From Isohypsibius dastychi (taxonomy: Eukaryota; Tardigrada; Eutardigrada; Parachela; Isohypsibiidae), in contig JAQIWT010001560.1 in assembly GCA_034696485.1 (NCBI GenBank), positions 1 to 10,325 of the forward strand: a stretch of DNA of 10,325 nucleotides, read 5' to 3'. Position numbers and translations under genes: made by a program. Below, in pieces: positions 9,400 to 10,325 of the stretch. The notes beneath the pieces are model-generated. The model was not told the origin of the DNA. It was given only the letters and a program-made list of their open reading frames with translations, and did no database searches. How positions within the stretch are numbered: the stretch's first letter is position 1; each line of letters starts with the position of its first letter.

Positions 9400-10037
9400 T
9401 CATAAAGACTGGCCTATCAGTGAGTCTCTGATTTTCGCTTTTTCAATTTTGTCGGTAGTGCCAAGAGGCTGGATCTGGTCGAGAAATTCACTTTTCTTCG
9501 CCTCAATTGCGTTCCGGTATCGATTGTCCTTCTTGAACTTCCAGAGTCTCCCTTTAAGGGTTCTTTGGACCCGCCGGTTGTCAATGTCTTTGAGTCGACG
9601 TACTTCGAGCCAATATTCAATCGAGTTCGGTCCCATTTCGTCGAGCGTGGTATGTCCTTCAGTCCGCAGTGTAAAAAGCCAGTCAGGATAATCAGAATCT
9701 GAGCCGAGCTTGATTTCCGGTGAGTCTTTCTTGTAGTTTCCTCCACATAAATAGTTTACGAGTTTATGGGGATCTGTCTCGACATCCATCTTCTTCTTGG
9801 ACACGGTCATTCCAGCTTTGAACGCTGCAAGAGAAACTGTATATAACATGGGGCAGCAGTGTTTTCCGAGAACTTACTCCCGATTTTCTTCGGAGGAGGC
9901 GCGCACACATAGGGGGTAGTGTGATATCCGGAAACTGGCAGCAAATTATGCGATGTTGACGATTCTATAGACAGAGCTCCAGAACGAGAAATCCTTGGCA
10001 GAGTCATCAACATTCGGGTGCAACGATTGGCAAACAT
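9400..10037 (-). CDS. MRPL54: Mitochondrial large-subunit ribosomal protein mL54 (MRPL54; 2 exons, 194 aa)
   Basis: mL54 is a component of the animal mitochondrial large ribosomal subunit. Exon 1 runs from 10037 down to 9878 and exon 2 from 9824 down to 9400, with TGA at 9402-9400. The 53-nt intron starts gtaagt and ends ttgcag. The joined CDS is 585 nt. The N-terminus MFANRCTRMLMTLPRISRSG is arginine-rich without acids, a likely mitochondrial presequence. The family hallmark follows: ETDPHKL (human TDPVQLTTH region), GGNYKKD (human GVNIYKEG), YPDWLF at 99-104 (human YPEWLF), then TLDEM, then S-x-EYW, then a basic tail with NRRVQR. The first ATG in frame is at 10037; the TTG 24 bases upstream is not needed. 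Human MRPL54 is 138 aa, so this protein is longer at both ends, notably by a lysine-rich C-terminal extension. It converges with MRPS27. Confidence 0.93.
9401..9406 (+). terminator. Possible MRPS27 polyadenylation signal (CATAAA)
   Basis: No AATAAA occurs soon after the MRPS27 stop. The variant CATAAA lies 75 nt beyond it and overlaps the MRPL54 stop codon on the other strand. If used, the MRPS27 mRNA would end inside the MRPL54 coding region. Confidence 0.3.
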
Positions 10038-10166
10038 GGTACAGAATAGCCTCCTCGACAAAGCGAAGAACTGCTACACAGCCAAAAATTTTGAAAATGC
10101 AACTAAAAACCCGGAAAACGGAATGACTTCGGTGTTTAAATTGAAAATGTTTTGGGTTGTTGTTGT

Positions 10167-10172
10167 TTTATT
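10167..10172 (-). terminator. Possible poly(A) signal of a further minus-strand gene
   Basis: TTTATT here is AATAAA on the minus strand, about 130 bp upstream of the MRPL54 start. A minus-strand gene entering from the right edge could end here. No coding exon is confirmed, so this may be a chance hexamer. Confidence 0.25.
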
Positions 10173-10175
10173 CAT

Positions 10176-10304
10176 GGGCGCAGGGTAGACTGTTCACCGC
10201 AGGAACGCAGTTCTACCAGACCCCATCCGACTTCGCATGACCTCAGCTCCCCCCTCGCCTCCAGCCAGTACGGGCGTGAGGGAGTGAAGTAAACTCGCTT
10301 TACT
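10176..10304. other. Cluster of three stem-loops
   Basis: Stem-loop 1 pairs GGTAGA (10184-10189) with TCTACC (10212-10217) and, inside it, GTTC (10192-10195) with GAAC (10203-10206); an outer GGG/CCC pairing is possible. Stem-loop 2 pairs CTCCC (10247-10251) with GGGAG (10280-10284) and CGCC (10256-10259) with GGCG (10273-10276). Stem-loop 3 pairs AGTAAA (10288-10293) with TTTACT (10299-10304). A TTTT run lies at 10311-10314. I do not recognise an RNA family, and the GC content makes some pairing expected by chance. Confidence 0.3.
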
Positions 10305-10325
10305 GCTCAATTTTCAAATCGATTT

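Larger units (their letters stand above)
10038..10325. other. MRPL54 5' flank and unassigned GC-rich edge of the window
   Basis: No gene can be called. The part next to MRPL54 (10038-10170) is AT-rich and contains an acceptor-like tgtgtagcag on the minus strand ending at 10071, which would leave a 33-nt leader before the ATG. From 10174 to about 10290 the composition turns GC-rich and several frames on both strands are open for about 35-45 codons, so openness there is not evidence of coding. On the minus strand AATAAA occurs at 10172-10167. Confidence 0.5.

Noticed and set aside
10184-10310. Minus-strand open frame of about 45 codons ending at the TGA overlapping AATAAA
   Set aside because: Its stop overlaps the poly(A) hexamer, the peptide is unrecognisable, and other frames in the same GC-rich patch are equally open.
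1-10325. CRISPR array, transposon ends, tRNA or rRNA gene, or a prokaryotic-type defence system
   Set aside because: No direct-repeat array, terminal inverted repeat, cloverleaf or bacterial gene organisation is visible. The window consists of spliced animal genes.

Overview
The window looks like nuclear DNA from a small-genome animal, most likely a nematode or a close ecdysozoan relative. Three recognisable animal genes, RAD50 and the mitoribosomal genes MRPS27 (mS27) and MRPL54 (mL54), are split by 44 short GT-AG introns, counting the one in a partial upstream gene. Nearly all introns are 50-70 nt, and four are 96-120 nt. The 3' splice sites are mostly TAG (25), then CAG (17), with two AAG. 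They do not show the uniform TTTTCAG of Caenorhabditis. The high intron density and moderate GC made me think of enoplean (Trichuris-like) nematodes, but that is a guess.

Layout: 1-191 holds the last two exons of an unidentified plus-strand gene. 192-576 is the short 5' flank of RAD50, with a perfect CRE octamer. 577-6681 is a complete RAD50 gene of 35 exons; joining them gives one uninterrupted frame of 1,360 residues with all ATPase motifs and the zinc hook. 6682-7219 is intergenic, with RAD50 3'-end signals, a pyrimidine tract, a pair of GC-rich hairpins and an acceptor-like site. 7220-9325 is MRPS27 (9 exons, 506 aa). 9400-10037 on the minus strand is MRPL54 (2 exons, 194 aa), convergent with MRPS27 and separated from it by only 74 bp between stop codons. 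10038-10325 has no confident gene but carries a GC-rich patch with three consecutive stem-loops.

RAD50 is the coiled-coil ATPase of the MRE11-RAD50-NBS1 DNA-break complex. MRPS27 and MRPL54 belong to the small and large mitochondrial ribosomal subunits. Nothing links RAD50 functionally to the other two, so the neighbourhood is probably ordinary compact-genome packing. I did not find an undescribed biological system here. The points worth a second look are the splice-site usage, the N-terminal extension of RAD50, the tightly convergent 3' ends, and the structured patch at the right edge.
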